Assembly (NCBI GenBank): GCA_016706545.1
Contig: JADJJK010000005.1
Location: forward strand, 186,001-250,000
DNA from: Myxococcales bacterium
GTDB lineage: Bacteria > Myxococcota_A > Polyangia > Haliangiales > Haliangiaceae
DNA length: 64,000 nucleotides
Direction of reading: 5' to 3'
Within the stretch, counting starts at the first letter, position 1. Every line of letters begins with the position of its first letter. Of the stretch, positions 16,226 to 24,748 are shown one piece after another. The notes below the pieces were generated by a model. That model was not told where the DNA came from. It was given only the letters and a program-made list of their open reading frames with translations, and ran no database searches. The position numbers were made by a program, and so were the translations under genes.

Positions 16226-16286
16226 TTCACATCTCATCTCATATTGCCATGCACTCATTAGATTGTTAATCTGTGCCGGCAATCAA

Positions 16287-17219
16287 ATGGCCATCTCCTC
16301 GCGCCATCGCCAGCCCCGTGCCGCCTCCGCGCAGCTCACGCTCGAGTCCGCGCGCAAGCCCACCGGCCACGGCGGCTGGCGACCCGGGGCTGGCCGGCCG
16401 CGCGGTCGCAAGACCGTGAGCCATGACGCCCGTGAGCGCTTCGCCGCCCGCCACCCGCTGCATGTCACCTTGCGCATCGCACCCGGCGTGCCGAGCCTGC
16501 GCCGCGGCAAGGTCTGCGCCACCGTCCGCGCCGCGCTCACCGCGGGCGGACACAAGCCCACGTTCCGCGTCGTCGAGTTCAATGTGCTGAGCAACCACTT
16601 GCACCTCCTGGTCGAGGCGGAGGAGCCCGTCGCGCTCGCCCGCGGCATGCAGGGCCTCTCCGTCCGGCTCGCGCGCCGGATCAACCGCCTCCTTGGCCGC
16701 ACCGGCTCACTCTTCGCCTCGCGCTATCACGCCCGCGCCCTGCGCACCCCGCGCGAGGTCCGCAACGCCCTCCGGTACGTCTTGCTCAACGCCCGCCACC
16801 ACGCCGCCGAGCGCGGCCGTCAGCTCGCTCGCGACTGGATCGACCCGTACTCCAGCGCGCCCTGGTTCGACGGGTTTCACTCATGCCCGCGCTCGCGCGG
16901 GCATGAGTGTCTGGGTGAAGGGCACCCATGTCCCCCGCGCTCGCGCGGGCATGAGTGTCTGGGTGAAGGGCACCCATGTCCCCCGCGCTCGCGCGGGCAT
17001 GAGTGTTGGCTCGGCCCCCCGCGCCCGCGCCAGCATGACTGTCCGGGTGGTCTCGGCCCCCTGCGCTCGCGCGGGCATGCGTGTCCGCCTCCAGACTGGC
17101 TCGCCTTCCTGCAGCGCCAGCCTCGCCCCACCGCCACCGCGCGCACCTGGCTCCTGGCCACCGGCTGGCGCCACCACGGCCTGCTGCTGCCCACTGACGT
17201 CCCGGGCCGCCCGAGCTAA
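16287..17219 (+). CDS. REP-associated tyrosine transposase (RAYT, Y1/HUH family) with internal REP-like repeats
   Basis: This encodes 310 residues. The N-terminus has the family opening Gly-Trp-Arg-Pro-Gly-Ala-Gly-Arg-Pro, and residues 57-175 are a Y1 transposase domain: the HUH motif His-Leu-His at 104-106 and a candidate nucleophile Tyr164 in Arg-Tyr-Val-Leu-Leu-Asn-Ala-Arg. Such enzymes nick single-stranded DNA at REP hairpins and are usually domesticated, single-copy genes. After residue 198 comes an extra segment of 16-residue repeats (Pro-Arg-Ser-Arg-Gly-His-Glu-Cys type) encoded by 48-bp GC hairpin units, which look like REP elements captured inside the gene. The final 40 residues are duplicated as DNA at 23.6 kb. 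The ATG at 16287 is chosen because it opens the conserved family N-terminus. Confidence 0.88.
   Translation: MAISSRHRQPRAASAQLTLESARKPTGHGGWRPGAGRPRGRKTVSHDARERFAARHPLHVTLRIAPGVPSLRRGKVCATVRAALTAGGHKPTFRVVEFNVLSNHLHLLVEAEEPVALARGMQGLSVRLARRINRLLGRTGSLFASRYHARALRTPREVRNALRYVLLNARHHAAERGRQLARDWIDPYSSAPWFDGFHSCPRSRGHECLGEGHPCPPRSRGHECLGEGHPCPPRSRGHECWLGPPRPRQHDCPGGLGPLRSRGHACPPPDWLAFLQRQPRPTATARTWLLATGWRHHGLLLPTDVPGRPS
16878..17087. repeat. REP-like hairpin repeats of 48-bp period inside the RAYT gene
   Basis: The first hairpin (16878-16909) is perfect: 15-bp arms and a 2-nt loop. Its core, 'cccgcgctcgcgcgggcatg', recurs with 48-bp spacing (three close copies, then two degenerate copies up to 17087). 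Between the hairpins lies a smaller one ('gggtgaagggcaccc'). The unit length is a multiple of three, so the reading frame survives, giving a Cys- and Arg-rich repeat peptide. REP hairpins are the known substrates of RAYT enzymes; finding them inside the coding sequence is unusual. Confidence 0.85.
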
Positions 17220-17342
17220 CGCGAGCTGACGCGCACCGCGCCCCTGCGCGCGGCTCAGCTTTCGCGGCGGCCGGGCACCAGCGGCTCGGCCAGCGCGCGC
17301 GCCTGGGCCTGCAGCCGCTCCTGCGCCGCCTCGTCGAGCCGG
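17133..17342. repeat. 210-bp duplicated segment, copy A (RAYT-ligase junction)
   Basis: This stretch, covering the 3' end of the RAYT gene, the 35-bp gap and the 3' end of the RNA ligase gene, recurs without gaps at 23577-23786 in the same orientation with roughly 85-90% identity by eye. Here it is part of intact genes, so this is the likely source copy. Confidence 0.9.
17220..17266. terminator. Possible hairpin between converging RAYT and RNA ligase genes
   Basis: Imperfect arms (gcgagctga at 17221-17229 and tcagctttcgc at 17255-17265) with an inner CGCGC/GCGCG pairing can form a long stem across both stop codons. There is no T-run. The hairpin is partly kept in the copy at 23.66 kb. Confidence 0.3.
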
Positions 17343-18205
17343 TTCCATGCGTCCGGGAAGGTCAGGCTCAGATCCAGCGCAACGTCCAGCGCCACCTCGT
17401 CGAGGACAGCCGCGGTCGCCGTGCCCACCTTGGAGCGCGCGCTGGCCAGCCGCGCCGGGCTCACCAGCCGCTCCACCCAGCTCGCAAGCTCGGCCTCGCC
17501 CAGGTGCGCCGGCCGCCAGGCCTCGGCCTCGCCGAAGCGGTCGTCATCGAACTCGGGGATCTTGCGCTTGATCACCGGCCGGTCCTCGCCGGCGCAGCGC
17601 GCGTCCGGCTTGAGCACCAACCCCTCCGCGAAGTTGTCCGCCAGCGTCGGCAGCCCAAACCACGCCGGCACCCGCGTGGCGAACCGCACCTCCAGCCGCT
17701 CCAGCTCGGCGCGCGTCCGGCGCGCCACCAAGGGCGGCGCGCGCAGCCCAGCCGCTGATGTCAGCTCCTCCAGCTCCCGGTGCGCCAGCAGCTCGCCCGC
17801 GTCGTCCTCGGAGGTGGCCACCAGCGCATCGAACGCCACCCAGGCCAAAAGCGGCGTGTACCAGATGCCCGTCTGCACCGGCGACAGCCCCGGCACCGGC
17901 GCCACGTCCGGATGCGGATAGCCGCCGCCGATCAGCTCGCCATACAGCACCGTCGTGTGCGCCGCCGTCCCCGCCGCCACCGCGCGCGCCTGCTCCATCA
18001 GCTCCTGCCCCAGCAGCTGCCAGCCAAAGAACGGCTCCTCCGCCTCCAGCCACGCCTTGCGCTTGCCCACCCGCACCTCCCCGCCGCTCACCGCCACCAC
18101 CAGCTGCGCGCCATGCAGCTTCTCCAGCGCCACCCACGGCCCACCCATCGCCCTGGGCGGCGCCGCCCGGTGCGTCGGGATCTTGGGGAACGTGCGGAAG
18201 CGCAT
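17255..18205 (-). CDS. Rnl2-type RNA ligase family protein
   Basis: This encodes about 316 residues. Nucleotidyltransferase motifs are visible in order: motif I Glu-Lys-Leu-His-Gly near residue 29, whose Lys would carry AMP; a motif III-like Leu-Tyr-Gly-Glu-Leu-Ile-Gly near 86; motif IV Glu-Gly-Leu-Val-Leu-Lys-Pro near 197; and motif V Ile-Lys-Arg-Lys-Ile near 213. These fit the Rnl2 group of ATP-dependent RNA ligases, which seal nicked or broken RNA. The C-terminal 90 residues are helical and Ala/Arg/Leu-rich. The ATG at 18205 is preferred over a TTG at 18238; neither has a clear ribosome-binding site. It converges on the RAYT gene. Its cellular target is unknown; RNA repair after damage or toxin attack is the usual role of such stand-alone ligases. 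Confidence 0.85.
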   Translation of the reverse strand: MRFRTFPKIPTHRAAPPRAMGGPWVALEKLHGAQLVVAVSGGEVRVGKRKAWLEAEEPFFGWQLLGQELMEQARAVAAGTAAHTTVLYGELIGGGYPHPDVAPVPGLSPVQTGIWYTPLLAWVAFDALVATSEDDAGELLAHRELEELTSAAGLRAPPLVARRTRAELERLEVRFATRVPAWFGLPTLADNFAEGLVLKPDARCAGEDRPVIKRKIPEFDDDRFGEAEAWRPAHLGEAELASWVERLVSPARLASARSKVGTATAAVLDEVALDVALDLSLTFPDAWNRLDEAAQERLQAQARALAEPLVPGRRES

Positions 18206-18270
18206 GACGAGGAGCGAGAATAGCGTGGTTGGGATCAAGTCGCCCGCGCCGCACAGATGATGGCAGCGCT

Positions 18271-18828
18271 TCAGCCCACAGTTTGTGCAACCATCGAGAG
18301 GTACTCGCGCATGCGCGTCTTGATGAGGTACTTCTCAGCGATCGCGCCACCAAGGGTGGGAAGCGGGGCGAACCCGTAGCACTCATCCTTGCTGAGATCT
18401 CCGAGGCGATCGCGCGCGATATTGAAGATTCGTTCTCGCAAGACTGTATGTCTGAAATCCTTGTCGCCGAGACCATAAAAAAATAGTTCGACATCACCAG
18501 GGAATGAATGAAGCTTTCCACCGTACACGCTGAGCCAGTGGAACTGGTCCTGCTGCCAGATGCAGACATTGCCAAACGCAGTCCGTAGAACCTCGATGCA
18601 GGAGCTATCCAGGCCTGGCCAGTCACCATCACTCAGGACCGGCTCATCGGGTGGAGGCATCCACAGAATGCCGCTGCCAAAGCTCCCGAACCCAACTTGG
18701 CGCCACTCCGAGACAAGCGCGACTGGTACCTTGTCAGCGAACGAAGCGAAGCGCGTCGCGTCATAGGGCTCGCGATCGCCGTCCGGAGGGAACGCTTCGT
18801 GGAAAGACTCAAATTCCGCTACGACCAT
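18271..18828 (-). CDS. Tdi1-like immunity protein (GAD-like/DUF1851)
   Basis: This encodes 185 residues, with no signal peptide. The N-terminal half has the GAD-like layout (Phe-x-x-Phe-Pro-Pro ... Val-Pro-Val-Ala-Leu-Val-Ser-Glu-Trp-x-x-Val-Gly-Phe-Gly-Ser-Phe-Gly-Ser-Gly) and the second half resembles DUF1851 (Arg-Thr-Ala-Phe-Gly-Asn-Val ... Trp). Proteins of this type (Tdi1) protect against Tde1-family Ntox15 DNases by binding them in the cytoplasm. It starts 3 nt after the stop of the large toxin gene, which ends in just such a domain, so this is its cognate immunity gene by position and by family. The ATG at 18828 follows a weak CAGG site. Base composition is somewhat lower in GC than the neighbours, hinting at acquisition. 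Confidence 0.85.
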   Translation of the reverse strand: MVVAEFESFHEAFPPDGDREPYDATRFASFADKVPVALVSEWRQVGFGSFGSGILWMPPPDEPVLSDGDWPGLDSSCIEVLRTAFGNVCIWQQDQFHWLSVYGGKLHSFPGDVELFFYGLGDKDFRHTVLRERIFNIARDRLGDLSKDECYGFAPLPTLGGAIAEKYLIKTRMREYLSMVAQTVG

Positions 18829-18831
18829 GTC

Positions 18832-21800
18832 TTACCTGTCTTCCATCAGTAGCTTAACATTCAGACGAAGCTTGTCCACCCTGTCGGTGGGCAACTTCGC
18901 CCTGGCTCCTGCGATGGCCTTACTCAACAAGGTATTGAGCGCCTTGGCTCGCCCGCCGCGTCCCCACTGGGCACCTATCGAGAAGTTCTCGCGCGAGCCT
19001 CCAAGCCCCGCCATCTTCGAACCACCGCCAGCTCCTTGATCTGCAGCGTGTAGGATGGACTTGCCGTACGCCTTGTTCTCATACTCGAGATTGTCAGATT
19101 CGGATACCAGGGTTTTGTGTTTGAACGGGTAGGCACGGTCTCCTTCGTTTCGTTCGTATAGCTTTTCTACGAAGTCGGTTGCGTCTTTGGGAGATTTCCT
19201 CGGGTTGTTCTTGCGCCAAAGTGCGGCTGCTTCAGCTTTCAGCTTCTTTATTTCCATAGTTCGTTCTTCGGCCGCCTGCGATTCATCAGCGCGTCCCTCG
19301 GCCGCAGAGGCATCGTTCTCCGGGCCATAGTACCTCTCCCAGTTCGCCAGGTATTGCGCCACCGTCAGGTCGTTGAGCGCCTCCTGCTGGATGCCGATCT
19401 GACGGCGCATCTCATCCTTGGTCATCGCGAGCTTCCTGCCAACCGCGGGCCTGTCCTTGACGATGAACGCACGGTCAAGGATCACCTCTTCAAGCCTTGA
19501 CGTGTCGGCCTCGGCGCCGTCGTCCTTCTTGTCTGCCTGGATCTGGACCTTGTGCTCCGGGTTCATCGCCGCATCGACCAGCCACATCTGTCCTGATCTC
19601 GTCGCCGTCAGCCTCGTGAACCCATACTTGGCCTTGAGCTCCGCCAGGTGCTGCGTGATCTCGTCCTTGGTCTCGGGGTCCTTCTCGGCGCGGCGCTGCA
19701 GCTGGCCCAGGGCCTCCATGCCCTCGTTCCAGCGCTTGGCCACCGCCGGGTCGGCCGGGGTCTGCTTCTTTTCTTCGGGGGTCTGGTTGCCCTGGTTGAG
19801 CTTGCCGCTGGGGCTGCCTGCGGTGACGGTGGCGTCCTTCGGCGTCTTGGGCTGAACTGCTGGGCGCGAATCGGTGGGCCTGCTCGGCTTCTGGCCGCTC
19901 CAGGTGCCGGGCTTGTCCTGCTTGCCGGCGTTGCCGCTGCGCGCGGGCAGGCGGTTGCTCATCATCGAGTCGACGAACTTGCTGGCGTCGAAGCTGGGCT
20001 TGGTGAGCTTGAAGTCCGGTAGCTTGCCGGAGCCGATGACGTAGTCGATGTCGGCGCCGATGCCGAACTGGGCCGGCACCGGGTACTCGAGCGAGCCCAG
20101 GGGCCAGCGCCACATCTTGCTCGGCGCAGGCGACCACCACGGGCTATCGAGCTGGATGAAGAGGTTGCCGCCGAGCGAGAGCACGGGCTGCGCGGCCATC
20201 TCCAGGTGGCCTTGCAGGTAGTACTCGCCCTTCTTGCCGGCGCTGGGCGCGGCGGTCTCGCGATAGCCCAGGGTGGTGCGGGCCTCGGCGTAGCCCTTGA
20301 CGCCGGCCTTGCCGAGGACCTCGGCGCCGAAGTTGATGGAGTGGCCCAGGAGGGTGAGCCCGGCATAGCCCTTGACGCTGAGCTGCAGGCCGGCGTCGGC
20401 CTGGGCGCGCAGGGTGCCGGTGATGGAGAACTTGTTGAGGACCTTCGGATCGGTGGAGTAGATGCCGTCGAGGGCCATGTCGGTCAGGACGATGGGACCC
20501 AGGCCGGCGGAGGCGGACAGGCCGACGCCGACGCCGACGTGGATGTCGGCCACGTACGGGATGCCGTAGCCGGCCTGCAGGCGCACCTCGGGCAGGATGG
20601 GCTGGTTGATGCCCTTCTGCTTCATCAGCTCGATCTGCTTGGGCGGCGCGATCTTGCCGATGACGGTGAGGTGGCCCGACGGCCCGTACACGACCTTGGC
20701 GGTGCCGGTGAGCCAGTCGGTGAAGGCGAAGTTGAGGTTGCCGGTGCCGGCGAGGCCGCGCTTGCCCTTCGCGGCGGGCGCGGCCGGGGCGGCGCCCGCG
20801 CCGGCGGCGGGCAGCACGCTGTCCGGTGGCAGCTCGGCGTTCACCATGGCCTCGGCCTGCGCCGCGTCCGCCAGCATCACGCTGAGCTTTCCGGACAGCT
20901 TCTCGGACTGATAGCCAAGCTCACCGCGCACGGTGATGTCACCGTTGTCGTAGCGCGCGTTGACGTTGCCGGTGAAGTGCGGGCCCAGGTCCGTGCCGAT
21001 GGCCGCGCTGCCGGAGATCTTGCCGTTGGCGTTGCGAGTGAAGCTGATCTCCGCCTCCTTGAGCCCCTTGGCGTGGATGGCGGCGCGGGCGGCGAAGGTG
21101 ACCTTGTCGTTGGACAGCCCGAGCGAGAGCTGGCCGTTGACCCACCCGCCGAGGGTGAAGCCGACCTCGGCGCCGGTGCCGAAGGTGAGCACGCCGTTTT
21201 CGAACGAGTTGACCAGCGCGAGGCTGGGGATGGCGAAGCCGCGCAGGCCCAGCGCGGACAGATCCTGGCTCAGCGCGCTCTGCAGCGCGCCCGGATCCGC
21301 GCCGGTGGGACCGGCGGCGATGTAGCCGGTGACCACGTTGTCCTGGCCAGCGCCGATGCGCACGCGCAGCATGGGCGCGATGGCGCCGGCGCGCACGAAC
21401 AGCGGGTGCGAGAGCGGCACCAGCTGCGGCTTGTCCTCGACGGTGACGTAGCGACCCTCGACCTTCTTGACCAGGATCACCGCGGGCTTGGTGAGCTTGG
21501 GCAGGGCCACCTTGACCGCGGCGCCAGCCTCTCCGGCCTTGTCGATGTGCGCGGCGACGTTGCTGGGCGGCGCGAAGGTGCCGGTGAGGGTGACCACGGT
21601 CGGCAGCGCGGCAGCCGGGCCGCTGCCGCCGCCAGGCGCTGCGGCGGGCGCGGCGGCACGGCGGGCGATGGCCGTGGCGCTGGCGCTGGTGGTCGCGGCG
21701 GCGGGCTCGGCCCCCGAGGTCATCGACGCGCCGGCCCACGTTGGCATGTCCACTGCGCGCCGGTACGGTGCAGGCGGTTGATCGAGCGTGGTGTCCCACG

Positions 21801-22875
21801 TCGCCGCGGCGCGGCGCCTGCGCTCCTCGAGCTGCGCCGGCGCTGGCTCCGGGCCGCCGGCCCAGCTGGGGGCCGCGCGCGGGCGCGGGGCCTCGGCGGC
21901 GCGGGCCTCGGCCTCGGCGCTGCTGGACGGCGAGAGCAGCTCGGCGCGGCTGCCGGCGGTCAGCTCGCCGCGCGCGTGCTGCACGACGTGCGTGAGCTCG
22001 TGGCGCAGCAGACGGCTTCCGTCGTCGGTGTCCGGGGCGAACTGACCGGCGCCGAAGTAGATGTGATGTCCCAGCGTGAAGGCCTCGGCGCCGATGGCGG
22101 CGTAGGCCTCGGCGGCCTCGGCGCCCAGGTGGACGCGGACATGCGCGAACGCGTGGCCCAGCTCGGCCTGCATGCGCGCGGCCAGCTCGGCCGATAGCGG
22201 CACGCCGTCGCCGGAGCGCTGGACCAGGGCGAGCACGTCCTCGAGATGCTCGGGGTCGCGCGCGGACGCGGCTCCACGCGCGGCGAGCCGCATCGCGGGG
22301 GCCACCGCAGGCGCGGGGCGGGTTCGCCCGCCGTGCCAGGGCTGCGCTGACGCCATCGGCTCGACGGCTTCGCCGATGCTCGCCGAACTCGGCGTCGGTG
22401 GCGGCGTGCGCGGCGCGCGCTGCAACGCGACGAGCAACTCGCGGCGCTGGCGCGTCGAGGTCTGGGCATCGCTGAGCGACGCCTGGATCGTCGACGGGAT
22501 CTCCGTCCAGCCGCGGTCGGCGGTCAGCAGCCAGCGCGCGTAGCGCAGCGCCGCGGGCGCTGGCAACCGTGGCTGCTCGGCGGCGCGCGCCAGCTCCACC
22601 TCCAGCAACGTGCGTCGCCCGGGCGCCTCGCTGGCGGGCGCGAGCGCTCCGGTCAGCGCGCGCGGCTCGATGAAGCCCACCAGCGCGGCCAGCTCATCCG
22701 CGCTGGCGGGGTCGTCGAGTTCGCCCCCTCGCAGCGGGGTCAGCTCGTCGAGCGCGGTGGTTTTTCCAGCAGCGGCGCGCCGAAGCCTCGCGGCCTCTTT
22801 TGATCGGGAGTCCCCGGACTCCTGATCATCACGCAGCTGCCAATCCAAAGACGCAGGCCCTCGCCTCTCCTTCAC
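18832..22875 (-). CDS. Polymorphic toxin: DUF4157 domain, large beta-rich region, C-terminal Ntox15 DNase
   Basis: This encodes about 1347 residues. Residues about 224-304 form a DUF4157 domain ending in His-Glu-Leu-Thr-His (292-296), a metallopeptidase-like domain typical of toxins delivered by extracellular contractile injection systems. After an Ala/Pro/Glu linker comes a 600-residue region of repeating Gly- and Thr-rich strands, perhaps a beta-barrel or shell. The last 190 residues match the Ntox15 pattern: Gln-Gln-Glu-Ala-Leu-Asn-Asp-Leu-Thr-Val, then His-x-x-Asp (about 1276-1279) followed by Gln-Gly-Ala-Gly-Gly and Ser-Ile-Gly-Ala-Gln-Trp. Ntox15 proteins such as Tde1 are DNases. The frame extends upstream to 22983, but that part would translate an A-tract promoter region, so GTG 22875 is taken; no ribosome-binding site is clear. 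The cognate immunity gene follows at once. Confidence 0.85.
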   Translation of the reverse strand: MKERRGPASLDWQLRDDQESGDSRSKEAARLRRAAAGKTTALDELTPLRGGELDDPASADELAALVGFIEPRALTGALAPASEAPGRRTLLEVELARAAEQPRLPAPAALRYARWLLTADRGWTEIPSTIQASLSDAQTSTRQRRELLVALQRAPRTPPPTPSSASIGEAVEPMASAQPWHGGRTRPAPAVAPAMRLAARGAASARDPEHLEDVLALVQRSGDGVPLSAELAARMQAELGHAFAHVRVHLGAEAAEAYAAIGAEAFTLGHHIYFGAGQFAPDTDDGSRLLRHELTHVVQHARGELTAGSRAELLSPSSSAEAEARAAEAPRPRAAPSWAGGPEPAPAQLEERRRRAAATWDTTLDQPPAPYRRAVDMPTWAGASMTSGAEPAAATTSASATAIARRAAAPAAAPGGGSGPAAALPTVVTLTGTFAPPSNVAAHIDKAGEAGAAVKVALPKLTKPAVILVKKVEGRYVTVEDKPQLVPLSHPLFVRAGAIAPMLRVRIGAGQDNVVTGYIAAGPTGADPGALQSALSQDLSALGLRGFAIPSLALVNSFENGVLTFGTGAEVGFTLGGWVNGQLSLGLSNDKVTFAARAAIHAKGLKEAEISFTRNANGKISGSAAIGTDLGPHFTGNVNARYDNGDITVRGELGYQSEKLSGKLSVMLADAAQAEAMVNAELPPDSVLPAAGAGAAPAAPAAKGKRGLAGTGNLNFAFTDWLTGTAKVVYGPSGHLTVIGKIAPPKQIELMKQKGINQPILPEVRLQAGYGIPYVADIHVGVGVGLSASAGLGPIVLTDMALDGIYSTDPKVLNKFSITGTLRAQADAGLQLSVKGYAGLTLLGHSINFGAEVLGKAGVKGYAEARTTLGYRETAAPSAGKKGEYYLQGHLEMAAQPVLSLGGNLFIQLDSPWWSPAPSKMWRWPLGSLEYPVPAQFGIGADIDYVIGSGKLPDFKLTKPSFDASKFVDSMMSNRLPARSGNAGKQDKPGTWSGQKPSRPTDSRPAVQPKTPKDATVTAGSPSGKLNQGNQTPEEKKQTPADPAVAKRWNEGMEALGQLQRRAEKDPETKDEITQHLAELKAKYGFTRLTATRSGQMWLVDAAMNPEHKVQIQADKKDDGAEADTSRLEEVILDRAFIVKDRPAVGRKLAMTKDEMRRQIGIQQEALNDLTVAQYLANWERYYGPENDASAAEGRADESQAAEERTMEIKKLKAEAAALWRKNNPRKSPKDATDFVEKLYERNEGDRAYPFKHKTLVSESDNLEYENKAYGKSILHAADQGAGGGSKMAGLGGSRENFSIGAQWGRGGRAKALNTLLSKAIAGARAKLPTDRVDKLRLNVKLLMEDR

Positions 22876-22894
22876 GTGCGCATCGTAGGAGTGG

Positions 22895-22950
22895 CCAGCA
22901 ATCCGTACGAAACAAAAAAAAAGGAAAAAGTATTTGCGGGGAGAGACACT
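22895..22950 (-). promoter_or_regulatory. AT-rich probable promoter region of the toxin gene
   Basis: A run of nine A (about 22914-22922) with further A-rich sequence stands out in GC-rich surroundings just upstream of the toxin start. On the minus strand it reads as T-tracts, suitable for an UP-type element or bent promoter DNA. No exact -35/-10 is assigned. Confidence 0.35.
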
Positions 22951-23038
22951 CTGGCCGCGTACACCGATGCTGTAGCTCATCATCGTCTACTGCACGCGGA
23001 CTGCCGCCCTCGTGTACAGCAATGTGAGTACAGCTCCG

Positions 23039-23570
23039 CTAGAGCCCGCCTTCTTTGGGAACCCAGATGGCCCCCTCTGACTCCATCACGGCCGGGTCGC
23101 GCGCGAGGACGTCCGGCGCCAGTGCCGGACGGCACGCGCCCTCGGCGTACAAGATCGCCGTACATAGCGCGACGAATGCGTCGGCCACGTAGTGGTCGGG
23201 CGCCTTGGCGCTGCCCGAGCTGTAGCGCCCGGCGACGGCGCGGAGCCGGGGAACGACGTCGAGCGTGATGCCCGCGAGCGCGCAGGCCTTGATGCCGCGG
23301 TGCACCGCCTCGTCGGGGAGGGACTTGTAGCCGGACAACTTCATCGCGCGCAGCGTGGCGCTGAAGGGTAGACCTCGATCACCTCGCTGTCGCCGCGTCC
23401 GCCCGGGAACGGCGGCACCTGGTACCGGTGCGACTCCCAGAGCCTCGCGAGCAGCGCGTTGCCCAGGAGCGTCATCTGGAACATCGCCTGGAAGTGATCT
23501 TTCAGCGGCGGCTGGCCGCCGGCGGCAACGTCGGTGGCACGCTTCGTCCACAGCCGCGCGCGCTCGGCGG
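23039..23570 (-). pseudogene. Truncated and frameshifted DUF429 gene
   Basis: Two adjacent pieces on the minus strand make up the C-terminal part of a DUF429-type predicted nuclease. The upstream piece (about 23570-23360) reads Gln-Pro-Pro-Leu-Lys ... Met-Thr-Leu-Leu-Gly-Asn ... Glu-Val-Tyr-Pro-Ser. The downstream piece (about 23370-23039) continues Thr-Leu-Arg-Ala-Met-Lys-Leu-Ser-Gly-Tyr-Lys-Ser ... Ala-Pro-Asp-His-Tyr-Val-Ala-Asp-Ala-Phe-Val-Ala-Leu. They sit in different frames, offset by one base at 23355-23370. The N-terminal half is absent: the coding signal stops where the 210-bp duplicated segment starts (23577). I infer that insertion or recombination of that segment destroyed the gene. 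Confidence 0.75.
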
Positions 23571-23576
23571 GGGCTC

Positions 23577-23786
23577 GCCACCGCGCGCACCTGGCTCCTG
23601 GCCATCGGCTGGCGCCGCCACGGCCTGCTGCTGCCCACTGACGTCCCGGGTAGCCCACCGACGTTACGCCAAGCTGACCTGCACCGCGCACTCGCGGCTC
23701 AGCTATCGCGGCGGCCGGGCACCAGCGGCTCGGCCAGCGAGCGCGCCTGGGCCTGCAGCCGCTCCTGCGCTGCCTCGTCGAGCCGG
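23577..23786. repeat. 210-bp duplicated segment, copy B (remnant of RAYT-ligase junction)
   Basis: This is an ungapped copy of 17133-17342. It carries the last 30 or so codons of a RAYT gene and the last 30 or so codons of an RNA ligase gene, both non-functional here. It lies exactly between a hydrolase 3' end and the broken DUF429 gene. Confidence 0.9.
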
Positions 23787-23821
23787 GGTCGTGAATGCTA
23801 TTTCGACGGAGCCCGCGGGCC

Positions 23822-24748
23822 TCAAGGTCGCGCGTCCGTCGGCAGGCGGAGGTGGTGCGCGGTGAGCCATCGCAGCGTCTGACTGGCGACTTCCCCGGGA
23901 GCCTCCAGGTGCAGAAGTGGCCGACGTCGGGCAAGCGCACTTGCTCGAGCGGCGCCGCGAACCAGGCGCGCTGGTGCGCTGCAGAGGCCGGCGCGATGCA
24001 GCCATCCTGCTCGCCGTGGAGCTGCAGGGTGGGGACGTGGATGCTCCAGCGGCGCAGCTCGGCGTGGCGACGGCGCAGGTCGGGCAGGTGGAGGAGCGCG
24101 CGGTAGGGGGCAAGTGGCGCAGGCCAGCTCGCGGCCAGGCAGGCGTGCAAGGCCGCGGCGTCGTCGTCGGGCAGGCGAAAGCCAGGTGACCAGCGGCGCC
24201 ACAGCCAGTCCAGCAAGGCGAAGTCTGCGCGCCGCGCCAGCGCGTCTGCGGCGCTGAGCTGGAACAGCAGCATGTAGAAGCTTCGCAGGAGCTGCCGGCT
24301 GGTGACGAGCTGGCGCAAGAAGGTGAGCGGCGCCGGCACGGACAAGGTCACGGCGCAGGAGATTCGCTCGGGCGCGCTGGCGCACGCGGCGTACGTGATC
24401 ATCGCGCCCCAGTCGTGGCCAACGAGGGCGGCTGGCCGGCCCGGGGACACCACGGCCAAGAGGGCCAAGGCGTCGTCGCGCAGGCGCTCCAGCGCGAATG
24501 GACCGCGCCGCGTGCTGGGCGCGTAGCCGCGCAGGTACGGCACCACGCAGTGATATCCGGCGCCCGCCAGCGTACGCGCCAGCGCGGCGAAGCTCGGCGG
24601 ATGATCCGGAAAGCCGTGCAAGATCATCACCACGGGGCGCGGCGGCTCGCCGGGCGCTGGCTCGCCAGCCTGAAGGGCCGCCAGCGGCTCGCCCTCGAGG
24701 TGCCAGGTGGTCAGCGGCAGCGGCTCGGCAGCGGCGCGGCCGCGTCGC

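Noticed and set aside
15656..16282. A 208-codon minus-strand open frame across the tandem repeats, with the same peptide block in two repeats.
   Set aside because: The two repeats are 249 bp apart, so the frame is kept by chance; the third lies 251 bp away and falls out of frame. The composition follows the DNA repeat and there is no ribosome-binding site.
16878..17087. Possible CRISPR array because of regularly spaced repeats.
   Set aside because: The intervals between repeats are themselves repeated, there are no unique spacers and no cas genes; the hairpin structure and the RAYT gene explain it better.
20206..22197. A 663-codon plus-strand open frame opposite the toxin gene.
   Set aside because: Antisense shadow: the sense strand has DUF4157 and a coherent beta-rich protein.
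18271..22875. A type VI secretion locus, suggested by the Tdi1-like immunity gene.
   Set aside because: No Hcp, VgrG, TssB/C, PAAR or baseplate genes lie in the window; the DUF4157 domain points to another delivery route.
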